Positions 49,337 to 60,455 of a stretch of 64,000 nucleotides of DNA are shown one piece after another. Numbering within the stretch: the first letter of the stretch is position 1; each line of letters opens with the position of its first letter. The stretch is from positions 30,689,390-30,753,389 of the forward strand of contig JAVMKO010000003.1 of the NCBI GenBank assembly GCA_032164245.1, given 5' to 3'. This DNA comes from Sternotherus odoratus. Taxonomy: Eukaryota; Chordata; Testudines; Kinosternidae. The notes under the pieces were generated by a model. That model worked only from the letters and a program-made list of their open reading frames with translations. It had not been told where the DNA came from and made no database searches. The translations under genes and the position numbers were made by a program.

Positions 49337-49545
49337 GATATACCTATCTCATAGAACTGGAAGGACCTTGAAAGGTCATCAACTCCAGTACCCTGCCTAC
49401 ACTAGCCAGACCAAGAACTGTCCCCTGACAAAAAAAATTTTTTGCCCCATATCCCTAAATGGCCCCGTCAAGGACTGAACTCACAACCCTGCGTTTAGTA
49501 GGCCAATGCTCAAAACACTGAGCTATCCCTCCCTGCCCCCCGCCC
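49337..49545 (-). mobile_element. tRNA-headed SINE with CR1-like tail, copy 2
   Basis: Same structure directly upstream on the minus strand: AGCTCAGTGTTTTGAGCATTG, GGTTGTGAGTTCAGTCCTTG, then GGCCATTTAGGG and a tail with CCTTTCAAGGTCCTTCCAG. It lies tandem with copy 1. Confidence 0.75.
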
Positions 49546-49734
49546 CCAATACAGAAGTGTGGACATACACAGGACAACACAATTACAAACATCTTCCACT
49601 CTCCAGACCATCACATTACAGGTATTGTTTTATTGCTGACAATGAGATTGATGCGTCATCTTCAAGGATCACTTTATGATCTTACTGTGAGGAAAAACAG
49701 CAACGGGCTGTTGGAGGGGAAGAGGCGATTGAGC

Positions 49735-50010
49735 ACAGATGCTCACAAACTCTTTTATATGTGGACCACATTTTAATAGAGTAAGTTTCATGGATCACTA
49801 TCTCTTTCATTCCAGATTGCATGAACCACGTCCTTTCTCATTCACAATTGTGCAACTTTACTGTCGTTACCACATGTAGGAATATTAACTGTAATAAGTA
49901 TTTTAGTGCATTTTAAACTTTCCAAATGCTGTTTAGCAGATTCACGCAAGAGAGGACCAGCATGTTGTGATCAGAAAATGCTTCGCAGACCACAAGTTGA
50001 GAACTACTGA
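49735..50010 (+). mobile_element. hAT-type MITE remnant
   Basis: ACAGATGCTCACAAACTCTTTT, GTGGACCACATTTTAATAG, GATCACTATCTC and the right end CACAAGTTGAGAACTACTG resemble a decayed hAT MITE. Confidence 0.5.
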
Positions 50011-50304
50011 ATTGGCATATATAATTCCTTTAATATCTCTTCTGCATTTTTCTGCCTGGTTGCTGAATTCTTTGGTTCACTCTTTCTTAACAAAGGCATC
50101 TAGAAGTCTCAAATTCAAGACTTCATTTGCTTAAATGTCCTTATTTGAGCACTAATTCCATAGGTTTAATACTTTATGTGAAATATTGTGAAAGTTCTAC
50201 CTGAATACCAAAATTGGTTGTGACTGCAGTTGACAGACATCAACACGAGGAGTTTCTTTTTATTAAAAATTTAAATTCTTCCCATTATTTAATTCTTCCC
50301 ATTA

Positions 50305-50778
50305 CAGTAAAACCTCCATTTAACGGACTAATTCGGGCAAGGGGGTGTCTGTTAAATCAAAAAGTCCGTTATTTAATAAAAAAAAAAAAACGAGCTGTCG
50401 GAGCAGCAGCCCGCCCGCCACAGGGTCAGGGCGGTAGCTCCGCAGCCCGCCCGCTGCCGGGACCCAGGCGGCAGCCGGTAGCTGGCAGCCAGCCCACCCG
50501 GGTCCCGGCTGCCGGGAGCCAGCCCGCCTGCTACTGAGACCCGGGCGGGAGCCGGCAGCCAGCCCGCCCGGGTCCCTGCTGCTGGGACCCAGGCAGCAGC
50601 CAGGAGCCAGCCCGCCTGCTGCCGGGACCGGGGCAGCAGCCAGGAGGCAGCAGACGCCTGCCAGGGAAGGAGACCGGGGCCGCAGCAGGGAGGGGTCGCG
50701 GTCTGATATGGATCAGAAATTTTGTCCGTTGCATCCAAAGTCCGTTAAATCAAGGTCCGTTAAATCGAGGTTTTACTG
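50305..50778 (+). mobile_element. Tigger/pogo-type MITE with GC-rich insert
   Basis: CAGTAAAACCTCCATTTAACG at left and TTAAATCGAGGTTTTACTG at right, flanked by TA (50303-50304, 50779-50780). The interior 50390-50700 is a CCCGGGCGGG-type repeat (units built of CAGCCCGCC, GGGACC, GCAGCC) that gives long open frames on both strands without real protein character. Confidence 0.85.
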
Positions 50779-51859
50779 TACATTATTTTGTAATAGTACC
50801 TCTATTCTGAGCCACCTCAACCTTTTCAAGGAGGGATAAAAGATCATGTTACTTAGACTTTTCTCATTATAGAATGTTTTTTAAAAAAGGAACACCATTG
50901 AACCATACAAACTTAAAAGTATCACTGGTCAGAAAAAGGAATGTGCATGATGCTGGAAATTCTGACATTTCAAATCAGGATAAAAAGTAAACGTATTAAA
51001 ATATTTTGCAGAATGGAAATTCTGAAACAATTTGATTTTACCAAACAACATTTTCTGAGGGAATGCTGTTCCATCCAATTTTTTTAGCCACACTATCTAA
51101 AAGGTGACATCTCACCCACACAGTAAAGTGCATATTTGTTACATGCCTCCTGATTCAGAAAATAAGCCCTCCAAAGATGAGAATGTAGTCACACAATCTT
51201 GAAAGAACACGGTATTTGACGCATATATTTATAAGCACCAGAGGCATTTTGACATGACAAACACTATCTGAAAACTCAAAAGCTCTCCCCCATCAGTTCT
51301 GGCAACATATGCCAGTTCAGCATCTGAAAAGAAGTTTTCAAACGTTGAAGCTGAACATGCTATTTTGGAGATTTAGCATTTATTTACTGTTTTGTTTGGT
51401 ATGTAGCTCTTAGCACCAATTTTGGTGTTAACATAGGCCTATCTGTACTGTACTTCTATACTAGGCCTAATACTGTAATCCTTCTCAGGCAAAGCTCCCA
51501 CTGAACTCTGGGAGTTTTATCTAAGTAAGCACAAGAATATCAGACATTCTATTTATTTGCTGCAGAATTCATTCACTAGTTTTGTTTAACTGCTCTCCAT
51601 AATTCTCCTGTAACTTGAGTATGTAATTATTGGCAAAAGGTTTCTACTCTATTACTAACTTCATTTTTTATTTTAAACCGAATCCTCAATTGATTAAAAG
51701 TTTAACTCAGACAGAAAAGCTTAATTATTTTTCAGAAACTAGGCATTTTAATTTACTTCCTCTAAGTTATTATTTTATATGTATTACAGTAGCACCATGA
51801 GGCCCCAAACAATATGCAATGTACAAACATATAGAAAGATATTAATTAGCTGATTTCTT

Positions 51860-52090
51860 ATGGACAGGATAGGGGAGGTGGATCTTGAAGAGAGAAGTGA
51901 AGGAGAAGAGGACAGTAGCTTTATGAGTCAGTTAATAGAGAGCATTCCATGCATAAAGGCCAGCAAGGAAGAAGCCTCAGAAGTATTTCTGTGAAAAGCT
52001 GACAATGTTGGCATACCTGGGAGCAGAGCAGAAGTGGCACATGAAATGACATGACAAGAGACAAGAGCAGAGTTATGAGGGGCCTTGAAC
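51860..52090 (+). mobile_element. Old LINE-like repeat, left part
   Basis: Text of the type GGTGGATCTTGAAGAGAG, ATAGAGAGCATTCCATGC, AGTTATGAGGGGCCTTGAAC is typical of an ancient LINE 3' region. It appears to resume at about 54420, beyond the Harbinger element. Family not certain. Confidence 0.5.
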
Positions 52091-54420
52091 TTAATGTAAT
52101 AAAGCAGGGGAAGCCAGCTGTGGCTCTTGCAGCCTTGAGGGTGCCCCCTCCACAACAGTGGAATGACTGACCCAGATAAGGAGGATGTGGGCCACAGGAG
52201 GAAGGAGGTGAGATGCATCAGGCCATAACAGAGCTTCTCTATCAGCAAACTCAGATGCTGCAGACTCTTGTGGACATTCGGGTTCAATAATCCTGAGCTC
52301 GACTCCCATTACAGTCTGTGAAGAACTGCAGCATAGTATCTCCCCACATATCACCTCAGCATTCCACATGGCCTCAACACCCGCACACACACCCCTACCA
52401 CTCCACACCTGGGGAAACATGAACAACTACAGCTTCACATATAATGATCTGTGGAAACCACAGCTGATGTATGTCTAGCTACAGTGGACATCAGTGTTCC
52501 TTCCTCTTCATTTATTAAGGTTCAATTTTTAAAAAATGTAAATGTGTTTACTTGTAAGTTCTTCAGGTATTTTTGGAGCTGTTTTTCGTAAGTAAATAAA
52601 ACTCTTGTTTTGAAAGTTATTCATCCTTGTTAGCTTACAACACATGATATATAAAGCTTGCTTGCAGTGAACGTAGTGGTCCTGTACACTCACAACCCAT
52701 AGGATTAATGTCAAACAGTGCAGTCATCATAAACACACACAGCAAGCACCCCAATATTAATAAGTTCACTGTCAGTGATATATGCAGAGATGTGCATCTA
52801 CCACCACACAATTTCTAACAGGCCCCCAAACTGTAGTGGCTTACTGTTAAAGCTCTCCTTTAAAGTCTCCCTGAGCAGTATAGCTCTGTGATAAGTTCTT
52901 CTAATAGCCCTCGTGTCTGGCTGTTCAAACACTACCGACAGTCACTCCATCTCTGCCCTCCACACTGCAGCAAATTTTCCCCCTTTGCTTCATAGATATT
53001 AAGCAAGACACAACAGGCAGCTATAATCATTGGGATATTTCTTGCACTGAGACCCAATCTGGTGAGTAAACAATACCGGTGTCCTTTCAACCAACCAAAA
53101 GCACATTCAATGTCATTCTGCACCTGCTGAACTAGTAGCTGAATCTTTCCTCAGCCCTGTTGAAATGGACAGTGTACAGCTTCATGAGCCAGAAGAGTGA
53201 GGGATAGGCTAGACCCCGCAGGATTGCTATCGGCATTCTAACATTGCCAGTGGTAATCAAGAGGTTGTGAAAGAAGCTTGTAGCTTTCTGAACAGGTCTG
53301 TGTTGTTAAAGATGTGATCATCTGGCACACTCCCTGACCAGTCAACACTAACATCAGTGAAGCATGCACAGTGAGCGAACAACACGTGCACAACTATGAA
53401 AAAGTAGCCCTTTCTATTGAGGTACTCTGTGTCAAGATCCTATGGGGCCAGAAAAGTGCATGCTATCAACTGCTCCATCACAGTTCACGAACCCCATAGA
53501 TAGAAAGTCATCCACTGCATCCTGCACATTGGTGAGAATCACAGTCCTGTGTAGTAGGAGACAATGAATGGCCCTGCACACTTGCATGACAGTGGCCCCC
53601 ACGGTGGATTTACCCATTCCAAAATGTCCTTCCATGGACCAGTAGCAATCTGGCATTGCAAGTTTCCCTAGTGTGATCACTACTCACTTCTCCATTGTCA
53701 GTGCAGTTTGGTGTCCTTGCACGTGGCCTTGAGCATCCAAAAGTTTAACAGCCATTGTTCATCATCCTAAACCTGTACTATGATGAGATTCCACCAGTCA
53801 ATGCTTGTTTCTTGGGCTCAAGAGCAGCACTCCACCATTTACAGCTGCTCTGTGAATGCCACCAGTAATCTTGAAATAATTCTCACCATGTCCCACAGCA
53901 AAACTACCAGGAACAACTGGGATCATGTTTCCTGTGGTTCTTCCTGAAGTTCTGCAAACACCAGAGAATCATTCATCCTTTGCTTGCAATGCTCATGACA
54001 ATAGTGAAGAGCTGTGCAGGCTACATGCTTCTGCCAGAGATGGCAGGCAGTGACAAGTCTTGCACAGATTAGGAGGAATTTGGAAATAGACACAAAAATT
54101 ATGGGACAGAGATATTATGGGATGAAGAACACTGCATTATAGGAAGTTTACCCCTTGCTCCCAGTCACCCCTGTGAGAGTCAGTTCTGTCCTACCATGCA
54201 TTGCCAAAGTACACAAAAGACACTGCACTGAATTGTGGCAGGTTGCACACTGGGATACTATCCACAGTGCACAGCACTCTGGGTGGGTATGCACAATGCC
54301 AATAAAAGGAGCCAAGTATGCCTGTGCACAAGCAACGTGTACAAACCCTAACCTTGGCGGCTGTATGCCAACATAACTGGTGTCAGCAAAACTTTGTAGT
54401 ATAGATATGGCCTCATTGTC
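52091..54420 (-). mobile_element. PIF/Harbinger element, decayed autonomous copy
   Basis: A block inserted into the old LINE-like repeat. It carries a broken DDE nuclease (52932-53740) and, on the other side (52091-52426 minus), a decayed frame that may be the Myb-like partner protein. The right edge GGTGTCAGCAAAACTTTG...TAGTATAGATATGGCC looks like a Harbinger terminal sequence. The left end could not be placed and may be deleted. Confidence 0.6.
52932..53740 (-). pseudogene. Harbinger DDE transposase, broken
   Basis: Minus-strand fragments in reading order: SMEGHFGMGKSTVGATVMQV (helix-turn-helix-like N-terminal part) and FVNCDGAVDSMH (first catalytic Asp, usually GAIDGTH). These are followed by a stop at about 53430. 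Then a fragment near 53380-53300 has KGYFF and VPDD (second Asp region). Finally NDIECAFGWLKGHRYCLLTR (catalytic Glu) and NIPMIIAACCVLLNI at 52932-53123. Stops and frame changes separate the pieces, so no active protein is made. HARBI1-like nuclease family assignment is firm. Confidence 0.85.
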
Positions 54421-55265
54421 AACAGCTGTGATTTTTATGGACTAGAGTGGAGCAATGTAGGCATTAGGGAGGCCAGAGAGGGGGTGGCTACAGTAATCAG
54501 GATGGGAGATAAGGGTCTGCAGAAGAGTTTCAGTTGTCTGGACAGAAAAAAAAAGGCAGAGTTTAGAGATGCTACAGAGTAAGAAGTCACGAGATTTGGA
54601 CGCAAACCGTGCAGTGTAAATAAAGGAAGATGTTAAATACAACAGGTAACAATAAGAACGGTGGTGTTGGCTACTGTGGAAGAAAGCAGAAAGTAGAGGT
54701 TTGGGGATAAGGAGAACGTTATTTTGCAGCAATTTCAAAGAATAATAAGCAGGATTGGACTGAAGTTGACTCATCTACCTCTCTTCTCCTGACCTACAAA
54801 TCATCAGTGTAAAGATGGCAATAGAAACAATGTGAGCAAATAAGATAGAAGGTGTAAAAGGAGGAGAGAAAGGGGCAGAAAAAGAGCTCTGTGGCACAGT
54901 TATGGAGAGTTGGAGAAAGGAGGAGGACTTATTTAAAGAACTGCTGAAGGAGGGATGAGAGAAGTAGGAAGAGAACCATTAAAGGACAGTCATGAAAGCC
55001 AAGGAAAAATAATGTTTTGAGAAAATGTGTACAACTATAAGTCAAAATCAGTAGAGTTCAAGAATGATAAGGATGGAATAGAAGACTTTAATTTTGGCCA
55101 GGAAAAAGCTATTGAAGAAATTTTCAAGAGAAGTTTTGCTGAAGTGCAGAAGACTGAATGGAGGAGACCCAGGATGAAATTGCAAAGACAGGAATGAGGT
55201 AATGTTGAAAGCGACAATTTGAGAAAATGGAAAGTGAAGAGAAGAAGTTAGTTGGATTAACATAA
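54420..55265 (+). mobile_element. Old LINE-like repeat, right part
   Basis: Continues with GGACTAGAGTGGAGCAATG, GGGTGGCTACAGTAATCAGG, GGAGAACGTTATTTTGCAG and purine-rich text. It appears to be the right-hand portion of the repeat at 51860-52090. Non-coding. Confidence 0.45.
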
Positions 55266-57937
55266 ACTGCTTTCACTTTTTAACAAAAATAATTTGATTT
55301 GATTAGAAACAAAATTGAAATACTAATACTTTACTCCATTCCTGACTTTTAGTAGAGTTTCCTAAATCTCTAAATGAAGAACCAGGAATGAAATTAAAGT
55401 AGAAATATGTCTGGTTTACAGTCTAAATCAGAATGTGCATGTTAGCAGAATCTCTTCTCTGAAGTGAAAAGACCAAGACCTCATTCTCCAGTTCAGTCAA
55501 TTTAGCCAAACTGTTCACAGAGCTTTACTGTTTCTTGATCCTTAACATCAAAAACTGATGTCATTGCCCTTATTTGATTTATTTCACTAATATACATCTG
55601 AAAGCTTTACTGATTTCTTATCCACTCCTTCGGGGCCTGTCTGAGTTTTATTAATTTAACATGAAAGCTTGTGTCAAAACTGTACCAAAGACTTTTAAAC
55701 ACATTAATTAAAAAGATAACTAAATTTCTGTACAGCCCAGCTTTAAAATGTTCAGTGAAGAGGGTCTAAACTGTAATTAACATGAAACATGTCTCTGCAT
55801 TTCTTTCTATTTGAATATAATAGAAATTAAGATAAAATGAGAACAGGTCAAAGAAGAGGAGCTCCAGTATTTCATATTGTCTTTATTTTCTTCCTTTAAT
55901 TTAAGAATGAAAATTTAGTTCAATGCTCTCTCCCACCAATATTATGTAATTAGCTATCTTACTAAAATAGTCAACATCATCTCATGTATTAGAGTTGCAT
56001 ATTATATTTGCTCATCACTGACTTCTTAAAGTTTCATTTGATATATACTATACTTTTAAAAATATTAAACATTTTCAAGTGCAGACAATTGACTACAACT
56101 TGAAACACAAGTATCTTACAAAATAAATTGATACTCGTCATGCAAAGTTGAAAAGCTCTTTGAAAACACAGTAGAAAGAGCAAGTTAAGGAGAGTACATT
56201 AGATTTTACTAAATACTTGTGCTCTTTAGTTGTATTAAAATCTACTTGTATTAATTCTTACTTTAGCCAACAAAGTACATTTTGTGGGCAAAAGGGTTTA
56301 TACGGATAATTAAAGGCCTTTTTGTGATTTAAGGAAGAATTGCCTAGTAAAAAGTACTTGAAGTCAAATTTATTGTCTGACTAATCTTTCAGAGTTTGTC
56401 TTTTCACTCTTAGGAAACAGTTTTTAAATAGCATCAATAACCCAACCCACTTTTGTGTGATGCAGACACTTCCATCTTCAGGTAGCTCAAGGATGATGAT
56501 TCTGTTTTAAGAAACTTTTGAAATTGGACCACGAGACTGATAATTGAAGATACCTTGGCTCCTAGTTCTTGCTGAGTTAACTCTTTGATCAGGGCCAAGT
56601 ATTTATGCTATTTACAGCATGATTAGCCAGGCTGTGCAGTGAGGAGGTACACAGTATTTGGAGTGAGGATTGAATCACTCTCAAGCAGAATTCATAGCAG
56701 AACCAACTCCCCAGCTGTATGTTAGAAGCTTGATCCTGTTCCTAGAGAAATTAGTGGTAAAATGCATTTATCTCAGTGGTGCATGATCAGGCTCTAAACC
56801 ATATCAATTCCAATCTAACTGGTTGTACAACCTTATTTCCTTATGGTATGAATCCTACTTAAGACTCTTACCTAAATAGTGAGTTGTAAAAATACAGCAT
56901 TGTTGTTTTGAGTGATGTTCTCTCCAGATAGTTCATTAGAATTAAAATAGATTAATCCAAAATAGCCTTAGCGATATACTCTGACATTTCATTTTCTCTT
57001 TCTCATAATAAAAGGTTTAAATAAAGGAAATCCTTATTAACTAAACAAATGTTTTACACTACATTTAATATTTTACTACAATCATCAAAGCTGTTTTCAT
57101 TTCAACAAACAAGCAATTATATCTTATTTTGATTTATGGATTTCTCTATAATTATTGCACTAATATATAGCATAAACTGGGTAAAGAATTTCTAACTACA
57201 CACCAATAATAAGCCATCAAGAGTAATTGAAAAAATAAAATGTAATACTCCTGTGCTGGCACATCCCATCCAATAAAATTAAACTTCAATCAAATGCTAT
57301 AAACTAGAAGGCACTTGCAAAAAAAAAATGAATTTATCAAAGCCAGTAATAGTGGTAAGCCATTAGGCTCACAATTACTAATCGAATCAGTAACTATTTT
57401 AGTTCTGTTTGACATTTGACTGATACCTCTCCCTTACCCAAACAGAGCCTTTACTCTAGAAAGCCTTTACTTTGTAAATGTATCTTTGTAGTATTTATGC
57501 AATCTTTTGTGTGCTGAGGGATGTTTGACAGGGAAAAGTCTTGAAACAACATTGTGTCTACTTTAATAATAGTAACAGCTGCCTCTCTAAGTATAAAAAC
57601 ACTCCAGTCAGAACCTAGTCCCCTCCCCCAAACACACTTTTATGTTTAATGGGGATTATGCCTCGGGGGATCAGTTGTTTGTTGTGGTTAATGGACGAGT
57701 TGCAGTGCCCGTGCCTGGGGGTGGGAGAAGGAGTTTGTCCTGCAGTATGAAGTTGTGGGAACGAAGGGCGGCAGGTCCCAGCACGGCTAGAGGACCGTTT
57801 TTAAGAAGAGAATCCAGAATCCCAGCAAACAGCAGCAATTGACACCCCCTCTACAAACGCCTCGTGGTTCCCGAATCACGCCAGTGGGTCCAGGCAAGGG
57901 GCCGCTGGGAGTGGGTGGCACGGAGGACGCGGGTTAC

Positions 57938-58048
57938 CTGCGCGACGGCGGCGCTGGCTGCTGGCGGCGGCTGGTCGCGGAGCCGGGTCTCTTCCTCCTC
58001 GGGGGAATCATCCAGGAGAACTTTGCCGCTCTTGTTGAGTTTCCACAT
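57938..58048 (-). CDS. TDRP: TDRP exon 1 (start codon)
   Basis: 37 codons from ATG (58048-58046) to donor GCGCAG|GTAACC. It reads MWKLNKSGKVLLDDSPEEEE then TRLRDQPPPAASAAVAQ. The MWKL and VLLDxxPEEE start and the PPPAA run match the TDRP N-terminus I know from mammals. The -3 base is A (CATCATGT), a reasonable start context. Phase 0 exit fits exon 2 (VQSASF). The full protein is 186 residues (37, 34 and 2/3, and the rest in exon 3), close to the human length of about 185. An in-frame open stretch continues upstream to 58477 but is not needed. Confidence 0.95.
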
Positions 58049-58429
58049 GATGGGGCGCGGGGGTCCCGCCGCACTCAGCCCTGGGGCGGGGGGAAGGGAG
58101 TGACTCCGCCGCCCCGTCCGCGAGCGCGCTGGGGCACTCACGAGGGGGTCCAAAGCTTCCCCTCCCTCCGGCCCTAACCCAGTCCCGGCCCCCTCCCCTC
58201 TCCTGCCCGCATCTCCTCCTCCGGGCCGGGCGGCCCCCGCCAGCCCCCGGCGCCCTACCAGGGGGCTGCGCCTCCTCGGGCCCCTCCCGCCGCCGCTCTG
58301 TCCCCTAGTCAGCGCCTGCGAGGATCTGGTCCCGCCCCCGGCCGGCCGAGCGGTCCGAGCGCGGGGCGGCCGGGCCCGGAAGGCGGCGGCCGGGGGCGGG
58401 AAATGCCGCCGTCTCGGTCCCCTTCTCAC

Positions 58430-58477
58430 CTGCGACCTTCCCCCACCAGAGCCGCGGCCTGGAGCCGCCGCTGCCAT
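58430..58477 (-). other. Candidate alternative first exon
   Basis: On the minus strand ATG at 58477-58475 has a strong context (GGAACATGGCAG). It is followed by 16 codons (MAAAAPGRGSGGGRSQ) and a good donor CGCAG|GTGAGA. Phase 0 exit fits TDRP exon 2, but equally the unassigned blocks at 45004 and 39826. Without splicing it would be a 143-residue in-frame extension of TDRP. It lies in the CpG island, where open frames are common by composition. Confidence 0.4.
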
Positions 58478-58689
58478 GTTCCGAGTGGCGGCGGAGAGAG
58501 GGCGGGGGGAGCACGGGCTTTCCGGTCACCACGGCAACCAGCGCGGCTCCGTCCGGCCTCCGACATCCCGCCGGGGCCTACCGGGGGAGGGGGGCGGCCT
58601 CTCTCGCTACGTGCCCGCCGCCCCACAGCATCATCCCCACAGCGAGCGCCCCCCTTTCCCGTGCCCCACACACCGAGACAGCCGCCCGT

Positions 58690-59940
58690 CCCTTCACACC
58701 ACCCGGTCCCGTACAGAGAGTGCCGCACACAGACACCACCCCCCACACAGACCACCCCCCACACAGCTCCACACCCCTTCACAGCACCCCACACACAGAG
58801 CACCCCACACACAGCACACCCCTTCACAGCACCCCACACACAGAGCACCCCACACACAGCTCCACACCCCTTCACAGCACCCCACACACAGAGCACCCCA
58901 CACACAGAGCACACCCCTTCACAGCACCCCACACACAGAGCACCCCACACACAGCTCCACACCCTTCACAGCACCCCCCCACACAGAGCACCCCCCACAC
59001 AGCTCCACACCCCTTCACAGCACCCCCGACGCAGAGCACCCCTCCCCACACAGCACCCCACCCCTTCACAACACCCCACACACAGAGCACCCCCCTCACA
59101 CAGAGCACCCCCCACACAGCTCCACACCCCTTCACAGCACCCCACACACAGCTCCACACCCCCACACAGAGCACCCCCCACACAGAGCACCCCCCACACA
59201 GCTCCACACCCCTTCACAGCACCCCACACACAGACCACCCCCCACACAGCTCCACACCCCTTCACAGCACCCCACACACAGAGCACCCCCCACACACAGC
59301 TCCACACCCCTTCACAGCACCCCCCACAGAGCACCCCCCACACAGCTCCACACCCCTTCACAGCACCCCACACACAGCTCCACACCCCTTCACAGCACCC
59401 CACACACAGAGCACCCCTCCCCACACAGAGCACCCCTCCCCACACAGAGCACCCCATCCCTTCACAACACCCCACACACAGAGCACCCCACCCCTTCACA
59501 GCACCCTCGACATAGCTCCACACCCCTTCACAGCACCCCACACACAGAGCACCCCACCCCTTCACAGCACCCCACACACAGAGCTCCACACCCCTTCAGA
59601 GCACCCCCCACACAGAGCACCCCACCCCTTCAGAGCACCCCACACACAGCTCCACACCCCTTCACAACACCCCACACACAGAGCACCCCACCCCTTCACA
59701 GCACCCCACACACAGAGCACCCCCTTCACAGCACACCCCACACACAGATCACCTCCTTCACAGCACGACCCACACGGAGAGCCCCACCCTTTCACAGAAC
59801 CCCACACAGAGCTCCCCTTCTCCACAGCACCCCCATACAGAGCACCTCACCCCTTCACAGCACCCCCACATAGAGCTCCCCCTTCTTCACAGCACCTCCC
59901 ACACAGAGCACCCCACTCCTTCACAGCACCCTTAGACTAC
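58690..59940 (+). repeat. C/A-rich minisatellite, period about 47 bp
   Basis: Repeats of CACACAGCTCCACACCCCTT, CACAGCACCCCACACACAGA and GCACCCC. Successive TTCACAGCACC marks are spaced 45-51 bases (58778, 58823, 58871, 58918, 58965, 59014, 59065). An inner 15-base sub-unit (CACACAGAGCACCCC) explains length steps. The + strand lacks stop codons, so all three frames are open (about 370, 465 and 408 codons). The minus strand is G-rich with GGGG runs. It sits beside the TDRP CpG island. I do not regard the open frames as genes. Confidence 0.97.
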
Positions 59941-60231
59941 CCCTAAACAGATAGCACCCTAGTCCTTAGCAGCACCTAACTCTTTCACAGCATCTCCACA
60001 GAAAGAGCCCTATACAGACAGCATCTCACCCCTTCATATACCCTCAGACCACCCCTCCCCCCCACACTACGCGTCCCCTTCACTGCATCCCACACTGAGC
60101 ATGCCACACAGAGCACCCCACCTCATCACAGCACCCACACACAGACACCCCTTGACAGTGCCTTTGCAGAGAGGACTCTACCCCTTCAAAACACCCTTAG
60201 ACCAGCCTCAACATAGAAAACATCTGGCATA
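59941..60231 (+). repeat. Degenerate minisatellite
   Basis: Continues CACCCC-type and CCCTTCA-type blocks with growing divergence (for example CCCTTCATATACCC, CCTTCACTGCATCCC). Separated from the right part by a CR1 tail. Confidence 0.8.
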
Positions 60232-60455
60232 GACAGCATAGTATTAGGGGAAACTATTTCACTAGGAGGGTGGTGGAGCACTGGAATGGGTTACCTAGGG
60301 TAGTGATGGCATTTCCATTCTTAGAGGTTTTTAGGCCCAGCTTGACAGAGCCCTGGTTGGGATGATTTAGTTGGGGTGGTCCTGCTTTGAGCAGGGTATT
60401 GGACTAGATAACCTCCTGATGTCCCTTCCAACCCTAATCTTCTATGATTCTATGA
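60232..60455 (+). mobile_element. CR1 LINE 3' end
   Basis: GGGTGGTGGAGCACTGGAATG, GGTGGTCCTGCTTTGAGCAG and the terminal CTATGATTCTATGAT octamer-type repeat are characteristic of a CR1 3' UTR. Inserted into the minisatellite, so it is younger than that expansion, or trapped by it. Confidence 0.85.

Larger units (their letters stand above)
34792..57937 (-). other. TDRP: TDRP intron 1 (about 23 kb)
   Basis: A large intron, repeat-rich, holding an LTR-like block, Harbinger, hAT and Tigger elements, tRNA-SINEs, a MIR, a split old LINE and two unassigned exon-like blocks (39640-39826, 44945-45004), all listed separately. Unmentioned stretches (for example 36.7-39.6, 45.4-48.2, 55.3-57.6 kb) are AT-rich with nothing nameable, apart from small old SINE tails. 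Confidence 0.75.
57640..58640. promoter_or_regulatory. TDRP: CpG island, TDRP promoter region
   Basis: An abrupt change from AT-rich intron to dense CpG sequence with CCGCCGC and GGGGCGGG (GC-box) motifs around exon 1. No TATA box was seen upstream on the minus strand. The start site is not directly visible. The island also contains the alternative first exon (58430-58477). Confidence 0.85.

Noticed and set aside
50214..50738. Ala/Gly/Arg/Pro-rich ORFs on both strands
   Set aside because: Products of the GC-rich repeat within a Tigger-type MITE.
57851..58477. 208-codon minus-strand ORF as one protein
   Set aside because: It combines TDRP exon 1, upstream CpG-island sequence and intron past the donor at 57938. 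Only 58048-57938 is clearly coding; the upstream part is kept as a candidate first exon.
58426..59825. Minus-strand Cys/Val/Trp/Gly-rich open frames across the minisatellite
   Set aside because: Antisense shadows of the same repeat.
58403..59946. Three overlapping + strand open frames of about 370-465 codons rich in His, Thr, Pro and Ser
   Set aside because: They follow a stop-free tandem repeat in all three frames, with period not divisible by three. No domain, no splice support, and composition alone explains them.
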